Assembly: GCF_000217995.1 (NCBI RefSeq)
Contig: NC_015676.1
Location: 1,843,708-1,907,707, forward strand
Reading direction: 5' to 3'
Length of the DNA stretch: 64,000 nucleotides
Source of the DNA: Methanosalsum zhilinae DSM 4017
GTDB lineage: Archaea; Halobacteriota; Methanosarcinia; Methanosarcinales; Methanosarcinaceae
Shown piece after piece: positions 17,790 through 27,071 of the stretch. The notes beneath the pieces were generated by a model, which ran no database searches, was not told where the DNA came from, and saw only the letters and a list, made by a program, of their open reading frames with translations. Within the stretch, counting starts at the first letter, position 1; each line of letters begins with the position of its first letter. The position numbers and the translations under genes were made by a program.

Positions 17790-18290
17790 ATGACAGAGTT
17801 CGAACGACTGCTGGTACAATCATTTAACCTGTTTTTTGAAAAGAACAATGTAAAGGGAATTGCATACAGGATCAAGCAGCACAGATTCACTCATCAGTAC
17901 CTGGACATACTTGTAGATTCACTTCACCCGGATTATTATATAGGAATAGAGTGCAAGAGCATATCTGTCAAAAAGGGTGCTACTGCACTCTACTTTACCC
18001 AGCACTTTACAACCGATAAGAACGGAACACATCAGATCGACAGGATATCAGATTTTCTGAAGCGATCAGGCAGGACAGGATACCTTGCAGTAGAACTTCG
18101 CATGGGAGCAGGCAGAAGCAGAAAAGCATATGTAATTCCCTGGACGCAGCTTAGTGAAAAGTTCATATCAGAGGACTCAGTAAAACTATCCATTTCTGAG
18201 ATTGAAGATTTTCCAATGATCGAAAGAAACGGAGGAAATTATATAATCGATCCTGCAGGGTGGAAAAAGGGAACACGTATACTTGAATAG
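17790..18290 (+). CDS. PD-(D/E)XK nuclease, Hjc-like
   Basis: The 166-residue protein has the core of the PD-(D/E)XK nucleases: E5, D39 (YLDILV) and E54-x-K56 (IGIECKSI), arranged as in archaeal Holliday-junction resolvase-like proteins. It is longer than typical Hjc (about 120-135 residues) and has an extra C-terminal part with SEIEDFPMIERNGGNYII. Eleven bases separate it from a RecJ-like nuclease gene, so it probably acts in recombination or repair. The stop is TAG; suppression would add twelve residues before TGA. Confidence 0.7.
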   Translation: MTEFERLLVQSFNLFFEKNNVKGIAYRIKQHRFTHQYLDILVDSLHPDYYIGIECKSISVKKGATALYFTQHFTTDKNGTHQIDRISDFLKRSGRTGYLAVELRMGAGRSRKAYVIPWTQLSEKFISEDSVKLSISEIEDFPMIERNGGNYIIDPAGWKKGTRILE

Positions 18291-18301
18291 GTGAATAACC
18301 A

Positions 18302-19699
18302 ATGTCCAATACATATCAATACATGAAACAGAGAGCCAGTAAATGCGCTGAGAAGATCAGGAATCAACAGGCAGTGCATGTGGTCTCACATATCGATGCT
18401 GATGGCCTGACCTCAGCAGGAATTATCTGCAGGGCACTGGAGCGTGCCAATATTGAATATTCAGTACAGTTTGTAAAACAACTGGATGAGATGATAATCA
18501 CAAAGATCGCTGACCAGAACCCTGAACTGGTGATCTTTACAGATCTTGGAAGCGGAATGCTTGAAACCATAGAAAACTGTGGAATCAATGCAATTGTATC
18601 TGATCACCATCATCCAAAGGGAGACACTGAATTTCATCTGAACCCACACCTGTTTGGAGCAAATGGATCCAGTGAACTGAGTGGTTCAGGAACAACATAT
18701 ATTCTGGCATCACAGATGGGAGATAATACCGATCTTGCAGACCTGGCAATTGTTGGTGCTGTGGGAGATCTACAGCATGTGAAAAAAGGAAAACTGACCG
18801 GATTAAACCGGGAAATACTTGCAGAGGGCGTGAAGATAAATACACTTAGCTGTGCCCGGGACATTACGCTATTTGGTAAACAGACAAGACCTGTATTCAA
18901 ACTTCTGCAGTTTGCTTCAGATCCCTATATTCCAGGTCTTACAGGAAATGAGGATGGGTGCATCGAGTTTCTTGCAGGTATGGATTTACCCCTTGGAGGT
19001 GATGAGAGATGGAGACGGTGGATAGATCTTGAAAGAGAAGAGAAACAGAAGATCGTTTCAGCACTGTTCCAGCATTCACTTCGTGCAGGAGTTGAACCTT
19101 ACAAGATCGAAAGACTTGTAGGAGAAGTATATACCCTCCTCAATGAAAGAGAGGGTACAGAGATGCGTGATGCCTCAGAATATTCAACCCTGCTCAATGC
19201 AACTGCACGTTATGATCATGCAGAAGTGGGACTTGCAGTATGCATGGGTGACAGGGAACAAGCTTACGAATCAGCCCGCAGGCTCCTGAGCGAACACAGA
19301 CAGAACCTCGTTCAGGGGCTGCTTTTTGTAAAAGAAAACGGAGTTATACAGCTCAATAACCTTCAGTACTTTGATGCAGGGTCCAGTATCCGGGAAACGA
19401 TCGTTGGAATCATTGCAGGGATGAGCACCTCAATTGTTGATAACAGAAACCTTCCGATCATAGCCTTTGCAGATACTGATGATGGAGTAAAGGTCTCTGC
19501 AAGGGCAACACAGGATCTTATACGTAAAGGAATAAATCTGTCCAGGGCTCTTTCACAGACATGTGAGGAAATCGGAGGCAGTGGAGGAGGACATGATATT
19601 GCAGCAGGCGCTACCATCCCCTCAATTCTTAAAGAAGAATTCATAACCAGACTGGATGAGATAATAGGAGCCCAGATATCTTCAAAAAGAGGTTCCTGA
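18302..19699 (+). CDS. DHH-family RecJ-like single-strand nuclease
   Basis: This 465-residue protein has the metal-binding motifs of the DHH superfamily: SHIDADG at 29-35, D81 in FTDLGSG and DHH at 101-103. A C-terminal DHHA1 segment, GGSGGGHDIAAGATI, starts near residue 428. It corresponds to archaeal RecJ-like proteins (GAN/Cdc45 relatives) that degrade single-stranded DNA or RNA. All catalytic motifs look intact, so it is a nuclease rather than an inactive Cdc45-like form. It is in an operon with the Hjc-like gene 11 bases upstream. Confidence 0.85.
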   Translation: MSNTYQYMKQRASKCAEKIRNQQAVHVVSHIDADGLTSAGIICRALERANIEYSVQFVKQLDEMIITKIADQNPELVIFTDLGSGMLETIENCGINAIVSDHHHPKGDTEFHLNPHLFGANGSSELSGSGTTYILASQMGDNTDLADLAIVGAVGDLQHVKKGKLTGLNREILAEGVKINTLSCARDITLFGKQTRPVFKLLQFASDPYIPGLTGNEDGCIEFLAGMDLPLGGDERWRRWIDLEREEKQKIVSALFQHSLRAGVEPYKIERLVGEVYTLLNEREGTEMRDASEYSTLLNATARYDHAEVGLAVCMGDREQAYESARRLLSEHRQNLVQGLLFVKENGVIQLNNLQYFDAGSSIRETIVGIIAGMSTSIVDNRNLPIIAFADTDDGVKVSARATQDLIRKGINLSRALSQTCEEIGGSGGGHDIAAGATIPSILKEEFITRLDEIIGAQISSKRGS

Positions 19700-19746
19700 T
19701 AGAGGATGTTCAGAAATATATAACAAAAAGATCATTCATTCTCAAA

Positions 19747-20505
19747 TTATATGATTTCCCCTATGGGCCTCATCTCATCAATGCCGATCAGAGTGGACAT
19801 GGCATTGGTACGTATGTATATTCCACTCTCCTGAACCACTGCCATCGGATTGGTTCCCCCTATCACAACAATTCCAAAATGATCCCTTTCAACTGATACA
19901 TCCAGTATCCTGGTATTGGGTTCACCGACCTCAAGTATTCCGCTAATACCTGCATCCATCATATCAGCAAGGACGCTTTCAACCTTCTCCCGGGCAATCA
20001 TGGGAGCACCTCTCAGGTTTGCCAGTATCTTTCCGGAGCCGGTCCTGAGCATCCGGGTAACAGAGGTTACCTCCTGGGACATGAGTACTTCCAGGGGATC
20101 TATTGTTGTACTGGCATACCTTAAAACGTCAGTAAATCGTACCGGCATACCATCTCTTATCTGAACAAGTCCCCCAAAGTGAGGCTTTACAAGGACACCG
20201 GATTTGAGAAGTATACCATCAATGGTAATACTGCACACCGTAGCAATTCCAGCCATACCTTCCTCAATCCTGTAGCCTGCAATGGTATCCCCGCAATGGA
20301 GCATTTTTACATAGGGACTGACTGCAAGTCCACTGGAAATGGTTGTTTTAAAAATGTTCAGCACATCTTCAAGATCTTCCTCCCTGAAAAGAGATAGATT
20401 AACTATAAGATCTCCATCCCCGGACTTTGGATCAAATGTAGTTCTGTACATCAGATCCTCAATCTTGCTTGATGTAAACTGAAGTCTGTAACCCTGGTCC
20501 TGCAT
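19747..20505 (-). CDS. nrpRII: NrpR-domain protein without DNA-binding domain (NrpRII)
   Basis: NrpR represses nitrogen-assimilation genes and is released by 2-oxoglutarate. This 252-residue protein is one NrpR/DUF128 domain: it starts after a short tail and contains [50 protein letters not shown] and [12 protein letters not shown]. No winged helix precedes it. In Methanosarcina the repressor is split; NrpRI carries the HTH and NrpRII, without HTH, bridges to the basal transcription factors. This gene has the NrpRII architecture. It stands alone, convergent with the recJ-like gene. Confidence 0.85.
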   Translation of the reverse strand: MQDQGYRLQFTSSKIEDLMYRTTFDPKSGDGDLIVNLSLFREEDLEDVLNIFKTTISSGLAVSPYVKMLHCGDTIAGYRIEEGMAGIATVCSITIDGILLKSGVLVKPHFGGLVQIRDGMPVRFTDVLRYASTTIDPLEVLMSQEVTSVTRMLRTGSGKILANLRGAPMIAREKVESVLADMMDAGISGILEVGEPNTRILDVSVERDHFGIVVIGGTNPMAVVQESGIYIRTNAMSTLIGIDEMRPIGEII

Positions 20506-20610
20506 ACTCGTACCTCAGATAATGTATAGATTACCTGAGTACAGAGACCTTCATATAGTTTACCATATTCTGATGATCTAATCAAATTATATACTGGTGA
20601 TCACAGATAT

Positions 20611-21348
20611 TTAGTACATTCTTTCAAAAATCTCAGTATAGTTCTGGGGCGATCTGAGAAAATCAAGTTTTTCAATATCATTCACCAGTTCGTACATGTC
20701 ATGACCTTTGATAAGCCCGAATTCCTCCAGATCTTGCGGACTAAGGTACCTGCTATCAGGTATGTGCCTGTATTCAGTGTTTCTGATAAATCCCGTCTTT
20801 ATAAGATAATAGGCTGCACCCCTGCATTTTTTTATAGAATCATATACCGATGAAAAATCACTGCAAACCCAGTTAGCCATTTTCAGGTCAGCATCAGACT
20901 CATTGACAGTAACATGGCCATAATAGGGTGGAACTACAACTACATCACCCGGTCCGGCATGGATAATGATCACATCTTCGATCATGCGGTCATCATTTTC
21001 ATTTTTTCTTTTCTGGAGCAGGTATGTAGCATTTCCCTCCAGTACCTGATAAACTTCCGGATATGTGACATCACTACCTTGAACTTTCGGGTGATAATGA
21101 CCTGCAGTCTTGATATACTCAATACCCAGCAAACCTGATGGTATTACGGTGATATCATATCTTAAATGATTTTTCTCCATGATCTCAAGATCATTATCAG
21201 TTCTGTAGAGATTGCGGTACATATAGTACAGTTCAGTATTCTCAGCTGATTTTAGCCAGCTCTGGTCGTATACAACGTCCTGCATATCATAGAGCATTCT
21301 TACATCAGCATCCCTGCTGATATTTCCAAATTTTAGTTCATTTACCAT
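20611..21348 (-). CDS. pgiA: Glucose-6-phosphate isomerase, archaeal cupin type
   Basis: Interconverts glucose-6-phosphate and fructose-6-phosphate. The cupin metal site is complete: H84, H86 and E98 within GHYHPKVQ and YPEVYQVLEG, and H145 in YYGHVTVN. The 245-residue chain is longer than the about 190-residue thermococcal enzymes, with extra sequence at both ends (first 55 residues and the last 50). The gene is monocistronic, about 100 bases upstream of nrpRII on the same strand. Confidence 0.92.
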   Translation of the reverse strand: MVNELKFGNISRDADVRMLYDMQDVVYDQSWLKSAENTELYYMYRNLYRTDNDLEIMEKNHLRYDITVIPSGLLGIEYIKTAGHYHPKVQGSDVTYPEVYQVLEGNATYLLQKRKNENDDRMIEDVIIIHAGPGDVVVVPPYYGHVTVNESDADLKMANWVCSDFSSVYDSIKKCRGAAYYLIKTGFIRNTEYRHIPDSRYLSPQDLEEFGLIKGHDMYELVNDIEKLDFLRSPQNYTEIFERMY

Positions 21349-21500
21349 TGTCTAACCCCTTTATATCCCACTTTTTAGTAAAGCTGTCTGATCTTTAAAG
21401 AATCATTTGAACTTAGTTTAGAGATTTTGTGTATTAAGTGTTACTATAAATAATATCTTCAGTACGCATATCCGTGCATTGATCTGGACTAAAACAAAAA

Positions 21501-23318
21501 TTAATTTTTCAGATAAGCCAGGATCTGTTCTGCCAGTTTTCTACTTATCCCTGGAATGCGGGCCAGTTCCTCAACAGAGGATCTTTCAATCCTATCAACC
21601 GACCTGAATTCTTGAAGAAGAGCTCTTTTTCTGTTCTTTCCAATACCAGGTATACTGTCAAGTCTTGAATGTGTCAGCTTTGCAGCTCTTTTTCTCCTGT
21701 GAGCCGAGAGTGCAAACCGGTGAGCTTCATCCCTGATCCTCATCAGCAGGGTACGTGCAGAAGACGTGGAAGGAAGATTCACTGTTTTAGAGCTGTCAGG
21801 CAATACTATTGTCTCGAATTTCTTTGCAAGACCAATGACCTGAATATCAACTCCAATTTCATTAAGCGATCTGCAGGCTGCCTGTACCTGTCCTGCCCCA
21901 CCATCAATGAGCACAAGATCAGGCAAATTCCCACTCTTTTCCACAATTCCTGAATAGCGCCTTTTTACAACCTCTGCAATCATAGAAAAATCATCCGGAC
22001 CCTGCACACTTCTTATATTGTACTGCCTGTATTTACCATTCAGAGGATTGCCATCCTCAAAGACCACTACTGAGCCTACTGCATCTGTACCCGATATATT
22101 CGATATATCGATACCCTCAATATGATACGGAGGTGAGGGTAGTGAGAGAACACTTTTCAGCTCCTCGAGAGCTTGTCTGATGTACTGACCTGAATCTGCA
22201 CCTTGTCTGGCCTGTCTACCAAACATTAGTGCATTCTTTTCTGCCATTTCAAGCAGTTTTTTCTTGTCACCTTTTACAGGAACATGGATGCGAACATCTT
22301 TTCGCCCTTTTCCGGAAAGCCATTTCTGGATCAGTTCTTTTTCAGGAATATGGAGAGGTACAAGGATCTCGGATGGAACCGGAGAATCCTGATAATACTG
22401 TTTAATAAATTCAGCCAGTACTTCACCTGAAAATTCTTCATTTTCAAGACCTGCTAGTGAAAAATCCGCCTTTCCAACGATATTTCCTTCCCTTACATAG
22501 AAAAGCTGGACATATATATTTCCTGCTTCAGAAATGCCTGCTATCACATCCCGGTCATCCCAGCCACTGGTTGTTATCTGCTGATTTGATATTTCCTCAA
22601 CTGTTATGATCTGATCCCGGATCATTGCAGCAGATTCATATTTCATCTCAGAGGAAAATTGATTCATGCGCTCCTCCAGCCTGTGGATCAGACTGGACGA
22701 ATCTCCCTGGAACAGTTTCACAACCTCGCCAACCATTTCCTGATACTCCTCCTCGACAATTTCACCTGAACACGGTGCAAGACACTGTTTTATATGGAAG
22801 TTCAGGCAGGGACGGGTATACCTGTTATCTGCACCTATCTTCTTTTTACATCTTCGTATTCCAAATATTCTGGCAAGGATATCAAGGGTTTTTCTAACCG
22901 GTGTGACATTGGTATAGGGACCAAAGTACAGTGCACCATCATCAAGCCTTTTACGTGTCAAAAATATCCGAGGATATCTGGAATTGGTAGTTATTTTGAC
23001 ATATGGATAACGTTTGTCATCCTTGAGTCTTACATTATATCTGGGACGGTGTTTCTTGATCAGATTGGCTTCAAGAATCAGGGCATCGATCTCAGTGCCT
23101 GTAACAATATAATCCACATCAGCGATATTCTTAACAAGAACGCGTGTTCTTGGATGGTGATTCTTCTGAGACTGGAAATATTGCCGTACCCTTTTTTTCA
23201 GTGAAAGGGCCTTACCTACATATATTACGTCCCCGCTACTATCTTTCATCAGATAGACACCGGGTTCATCGGGAATCCTGTCAGAAATCTCTGAAAATAG
23301 ACTGTTCAAGTAGACCAC
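21501..23318 (-). CDS. uvrC: Excinuclease ABC subunit C
   Basis: UvrC makes both incisions in nucleotide excision repair with UvrAB. The 605 residues have the N-terminal GIY-YIG nuclease (GVYLMKDSSGDVIYVGKALSLKKR near 20-43), cysteines in RRCKKK and CLNFHIKQCLAPC, a UVR motif near 205-235, an RNase H-like nuclease with GIDISNISG and LVLIDGGAGQVQAA, and tandem HhH motifs at the end (SIPGIGKNRKRALL, IPGISRKLAEQI). Full length. The start is a GTG at 23318, 8 bases after the upstream nuclease gene. UvrA and UvrB are not in this window. Confidence 0.95.
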   Translation of the reverse strand: MVYLNSLFSEISDRIPDEPGVYLMKDSSGDVIYVGKALSLKKRVRQYFQSQKNHHPRTRVLVKNIADVDYIVTGTEIDALILEANLIKKHRPRYNVRLKDDKRYPYVKITTNSRYPRIFLTRKRLDDGALYFGPYTNVTPVRKTLDILARIFGIRRCKKKIGADNRYTRPCLNFHIKQCLAPCSGEIVEEEYQEMVGEVVKLFQGDSSSLIHRLEERMNQFSSEMKYESAAMIRDQIITVEEISNQQITTSGWDDRDVIAGISEAGNIYVQLFYVREGNIVGKADFSLAGLENEEFSGEVLAEFIKQYYQDSPVPSEILVPLHIPEKELIQKWLSGKGRKDVRIHVPVKGDKKKLLEMAEKNALMFGRQARQGADSGQYIRQALEELKSVLSLPSPPYHIEGIDISNISGTDAVGSVVVFEDGNPLNGKYRQYNIRSVQGPDDFSMIAEVVKRRYSGIVEKSGNLPDLVLIDGGAGQVQAACRSLNEIGVDIQVIGLAKKFETIVLPDSSKTVNLPSTSSARTLLMRIRDEAHRFALSAHRRKRAAKLTHSRLDSIPGIGKNRKRALLQEFRSVDRIERSSVEELARIPGISRKLAEQILAYLKN

Positions 23319-23326
23319 TTATATAC

Positions 23327-24091
23327 TTATTTCCCATCAAAGGCATTCCTTACCAGTTCAGGATATATCATTTCAACAATGGTTTCAAGATTTACAATAT
23401 CCTCACGGTTATACTCAAGCAGGGTATCAAGTGCACCATCACAGCCTCTCTCATGTTCATGCCAGAGACGAACAGCATCAAACCCGGTTATTCCACAGGT
23501 TTCATCACTTCTTGATATCCCAAGTTCCTGCTCAATTATCTTGAGTCCGCCTTTTAAGCCAATGCGTTTTAAAGGATACATGAGATCCAGATGAAGCTGA
23601 TCGAATTCGATTTCCGGAAATTCTTTTTTTATAAAGGGAAGATCAAACCTTGAACCATTAAATGTTACAAGGTACCTGTACTTTGAAAGTTCATCTGCAA
23701 CCTCCTCAATATTATCTCCTCTTACATATGCTCTGGCATCTTTTCCATCATAGATTCCAATGACAGTGATACAGCTATGTTCCGGAGAAAGACCTGTAGT
23801 CTCAATATCCACATAGGCTACAGAGTCGGAAAATGAATGGAAGGCCCTCCAGTGCTCAGACCCTGGCAGGGATTTTGCAAAAAAATCAGAATCTCTCGAA
23901 TCAAGGCAACAGATAGAGTGTTCAATACCTTCTATTATGGTTTTTCTCTTGCCTGCAGAAACAGGAACTTCATGTCCCTGTTCAATAAATTCATACCATG
24001 TCCTTATACCACTGGCCCATATTCTCTTTTCAGTGGTCCTGCCAACGGACGGAATGTGTATATAAGTGCTTGGAAGCATATCCTGATACAT
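23327..24091 (-). CDS. YprB-type RNase H-like 3'-5' exonuclease
   Basis: The 254-residue protein has an N-terminal HhH-like part (SVGRTTEKRIWASGIRTWYEF) and then a DEDD exonuclease core: VDIETTGLSP near 93, FNGSRFDLPFIKKEF near 140 and YNREDIVNLETI near 232. This matches the RNase_H_2/YprB family. It shares a transcript with uvrC, which begins 8 bases downstream, so a role in DNA repair is likely. The HhH-like start suggests DNA binding. Confidence 0.8.
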   Translation of the reverse strand: MYQDMLPSTYIHIPSVGRTTEKRIWASGIRTWYEFIEQGHEVPVSAGKRKTIIEGIEHSICCLDSRDSDFFAKSLPGSEHWRAFHSFSDSVAYVDIETTGLSPEHSCITVIGIYDGKDARAYVRGDNIEEVADELSKYRYLVTFNGSRFDLPFIKKEFPEIEFDQLHLDLMYPLKRIGLKGGLKIIEQELGISRSDETCGITGFDAVRLWHEHERGCDGALDTLLEYNREDIVNLETIVEMIYPELVRNAFDGK

Positions 24092-24127
24092 AATTTGTTC
24101 CTGTTATTAATTTAGATAGAAAACCCA

Positions 24128-24793
24128 CTAAATGTCTGTTTCCTGAAAGTTAAGTTCTTTGAACATGTGGTAGGCTGTAAAAAGGGGACAGCTTTTCTTA
24201 TCGATTATGTTAAAACCATATCTGGAATATATTTTAGTATTTAAATAATCTCCGGTGAATAAATATATACCCTTACATTTATTTAATGAACTTCCATGAC
24301 AGATCAGTGAATTGAGCAATTCACCACCTACGCCTCTACCCTGGTAGAAGGGCAAAACTCCGATAGCTTCCAGAAAAATATATGGACCATGCAGATTATC
24401 CGGCTTTCTGGCCAGCTTAAATATACTGTACATATTCCTGAATTTTACATATTTCAGCAACTGAAGCAGATGCATAAGAAGTAGTGGTGCCTGGGATACT
24501 GATCGCTTAAAGGGAAGCTCTGTGGAGACTGCACTTGCCACTGCAAATCCTATAATCTCATTATCAGCCATTGCGATAAAAACTGGATGTGAAACATCAA
24601 TATATGAATTAAGTCTGTAAGACAGGGCTTTAGTAAGTGCCCTCTTTGCTCCTGGCGAGGTCAGATTATAGATGTGTTTTGTAAATGCCTCATCCGCAAA
24701 GGTGGATAAGAATACTTCGCAGGTTGCAGGTATATGAGATTTTTCCAGAGGAACGACTGAAATTTCATAACTATCATCCATAGACTTTAACAC
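24128..24793 (-). CDS. GNAT-family N-acetyltransferase
   Basis: The 221-residue protein has the GNAT core in its second half, with FLEAIGVLPFYQGRGVGGELLNSLI as the acetyl-CoA-binding motif A and a terminal IYSRYGFNIIDKKSCPLFTAYHMFK. Substrate unknown. It is upstream of the nuclease-uvrC pair on the same strand with a 36-base gap. The stop is TAG; suppression would add seven residues to a TAA. Confidence 0.8.
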   Translation of the reverse strand: MLKSMDDSYEISVVPLEKSHIPATCEVFLSTFADEAFTKHIYNLTSPGAKRALTKALSYRLNSYIDVSHPVFIAMADNEIIGFAVASAVSTELPFKRSVSQAPLLLMHLLQLLKYVKFRNMYSIFKLARKPDNLHGPYIFLEAIGVLPFYQGRGVGGELLNSLICHGSSLNKCKGIYLFTGDYLNTKIYSRYGFNIIDKKSCPLFTAYHMFKELNFQETDI

Positions 24794-24985
24794 AAGGATT
24801 TTATGTTATTCAATCATATTAAAATGATTGGTGAGACAGGGATTTATAGATTTGAATGATACGATGAAAAGTATAAGGTAAATAATTTATACTGCCGTTT
24901 ATTATTCTGATATCTAAGATTCAATATCGAAGTTAAACCTTATTTGTTCACTTGTTTAAAGTGGATATATTTCCGGAGGATTATA

Positions 24986-25912
24986 ATGAAAAAAATTACA
25001 GTTATTGGAGCAGGTAATGTTGGTGCCACTGCAGTCCAGAGAATGGCGGAGCTTGAAATGGGAGATCTCGTAATGTTGGATATTGTAGAAGGAATTCCCC
25101 AGGGTAAAGCACTGGATCTCATGCAATCAGCCCCTCTTATGGAATATGATAGCCATATTCGTGGTACAAACGATTACAACGATATTACTGGATCTGATGT
25201 AGTTGTGATTACTGCAGGAGTTCCCCGTAAACCTGGCATGGATCGCAAAGACCTGCTTAAAATAAATTCGAATATAATAAAAGATGTCTGTACCAATATT
25301 ACAGAATATGCTCCTGATGCAGTGGTTATTGTGGTCACAAACCCACTTGACCCCATGACATATCTTGCATCCCGGGTTCTGGACATGCCCGACAATCGGG
25401 TATTTGGAATGGGAGGTATGCTTGACTCCACCAGGTTTGCTACTTTTGTAGCAATGGAACTTGGATGTTCGGTCAAAGATATAAGTGCAATGGTCATTGG
25501 AAGTCATGATAATCTGATGCTTCCACTTCCACAATACACAACCGTCTCAGGGATTCCAATAACAGAATTGATGGATGAAGATACAATACAGGAACTTGTT
25601 GATAGAACAATAAACGGTGGAGCTGAAATTGTTAAGTATTTCAAGAATGGCAGTGCTTTCTATGCACCTGCAGCATCCATAACACATATGGTGGAATCCG
25701 TGATCAGAGATTCGAAGAGAATAATGCCAGCAACTGCATATCTTAAAGGAGAATACGGATACGACGGAGTCTATGCTGGGGTACCTGCAAAAATAGGCAG
25801 GGAGGGGGTTGAGGATATAATCGATCTCAAACTTAGTGACAAACAGAAGGAATTACTTACAAAATCAGTGGTAAATATTCAGTCAAGCATAGAACTGCTG
25901 GAATTGGAGTAA
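24986..25912 (+). CDS. mdh: Malate dehydrogenase, LDH-like
   Basis: Oxidises malate to oxaloacetate with NAD(P). The 308 residues start with the Rossmann motif VIGAGNVGATAV. They carry GVPRKPGMDRKDLLKIN with the substrate arginines, VTNPLDPMTY, the arginine in DSTRFATFVA and the catalytic histidine in GSHDNLMLP. The ATG at 24986 is fixed by GGAGGA at 24975-24980; the upstream frame from 24944 is not preceded by a ribosome site. Single gene followed by a PRC-barrel gene about 100 bases later. Confidence 0.93.
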   Translation: MKKITVIGAGNVGATAVQRMAELEMGDLVMLDIVEGIPQGKALDLMQSAPLMEYDSHIRGTNDYNDITGSDVVVITAGVPRKPGMDRKDLLKINSNIIKDVCTNITEYAPDAVVIVVTNPLDPMTYLASRVLDMPDNRVFGMGGMLDSTRFATFVAMELGCSVKDISAMVIGSHDNLMLPLPQYTTVSGIPITELMDEDTIQELVDRTINGGAEIVKYFKNGSAFYAPAASITHMVESVIRDSKRIMPATAYLKGEYGYDGVYAGVPAKIGREGVEDIIDLKLSDKQKELLTKSVVNIQSSIELLELE

Positions 25913-26012
25913 ATATTTAACAAATAAATTCATAAACTATATGTTTATTAATGACTGGTATATACGTAATAAAGAAATAATAATGAAAAGCTAAATTTTG
26001 CCAGGGGATATA

Positions 26013-26285
26013 ATGCTCATAGAAATAACATCGCTTTTTGGACTGAATGTATATACTAATTCAGGAACTTATGTTGGAAAGGTCAGTGACATTGTACTTG
26101 ACATAAACGAAAGGAAGGTCAGAGGTATTGCAATATCTGAAGTAAACAGGGACCTGTTCGATGTACAGGGGAAAGGAGTGATCATACCATACAGATGGGT
26201 GATAACTGCCGCGGATATCGTACTGATCAGAGATATCTTTTCAAGATTCAAAAAGAAAACAAAGGCTGAAGAGCAAGAAGCCTGA
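26013..26285 (+). CDS. PRC-barrel domain protein
   Basis: The 90-residue protein is one PRC-barrel: MLIEITSLFGLNVYTNSGTY, VGKVSDIVLDINERKVRGIAIS and VIIPYRWVITAADIVLIRD, with a lysine-rich tail. Free-standing PRC-barrel proteins are common in archaea, and their partners (RNA, ribosome or cell-division factors) are mostly unproven. ATG 26013 follows AGGGG with 5 bases spacing; a TTG 15 bases upstream is less likely. Thg1 starts 13 bases downstream, so the two are probably co-transcribed. Confidence 0.82.
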   Translation: MLIEITSLFGLNVYTNSGTYVGKVSDIVLDINERKVRGIAISEVNRDLFDVQGKGVIIPYRWVITAADIVLIRDIFSRFKKKTKAEEQEA

Positions 26286-26298
26286 ATCCAACAATTAT

Positions 26299-27033
26299 AT
26301 GAAAATACGTGAGATATATGCAGATATCCGGTGTTTGCCTCCTGTGATCGTGCGAATTGATGGTAGAAACTTTAAAAAGACACTATCACAATTTGGATTC
26401 AAGAAACCTTATGATAAAAGGTTTTCACAGGCAATGGCAGATTCTGCAGAACTTTTTTTTAAATATAGTGGATTAAATCCCCTCTTTGCCTATACATTCT
26501 CAGATGAGATCAGTTTTCTGTTCACTGAACTGGAATTCGATGGAAGGATAGAGAAACTGGATTCAGTCATCCCGAGTTATATAAGCAGCGCACTGGCAAT
26601 AGAGCTTGATCTTGAGAGACCGGTCGCCTTTGATTCCAGAATAATTCCTTTAAACCAGAATAATATCCAGGAGTACCTGATATGGAGACAGAACGAAACA
26701 TGGAGAAATTTTGTAAGTTCCTATGGATATTATACAATGCTTGAAGAGGGAATGAGCCCTGATGAAGCCTCTTCATTCCTGAAGGGAAAAAAGTCGTCTG
26801 ATATTCATGAACTCATGTTTGAAAGAGGTATCAACCTTGCAAAGCTCCCTCTCTGGCAAAGAAGAGGGATTGTTTTGCATAAAGAGAGATATACTATTGA
26901 AGGATTCAACCCAAAATTGAACAAAAGAACGCTGACAACACGCAGCAGGGTTGTGCAGAACTGGGATATTCCGGAGTTCAGTTCTGATGAGGGGACTGAT
27001 TTCCTTCAGAAATATATAGGCCCCTCACTTTAG
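26299..27033 (+). CDS. thg1: tRNA(His) guanylyltransferase family protein (Thg1)
   Basis: Thg1-family enzymes add nucleotides to the 5' end of tRNA in the 3'-5' direction. The 244 residues have the polymerase-palm metal motifs RIDGRNFKK (D21) and FSDEISFLF (D70, E71), with ETWRNF and HELMFERGINLAKLPLWQRRG further on, in the archaeal pattern. The frame is open throughout and ends in TAG at 27031-27033; suppression would add only four residues. This contrasts with Methanosarcina acetivorans Thg1, which is known to have an in-frame UAG read as pyrrolysine. Confidence 0.92.
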   Translation: MKIREIYADIRCLPPVIVRIDGRNFKKTLSQFGFKKPYDKRFSQAMADSAELFFKYSGLNPLFAYTFSDEISFLFTELEFDGRIEKLDSVIPSYISSALAIELDLERPVAFDSRIIPLNQNNIQEYLIWRQNETWRNFVSSYGYYTMLEEGMSPDEASSFLKGKKSSDIHELMFERGINLAKLPLWQRRGIVLHKERYTIEGFNPKLNKRTLTTRSRVVQNWDIPEFSSDEGTDFLQKYIGPSL

Positions 27034-27071
27034 ATTTTTTACAGCTAATATCTATATGTTTTACTTCAGAT

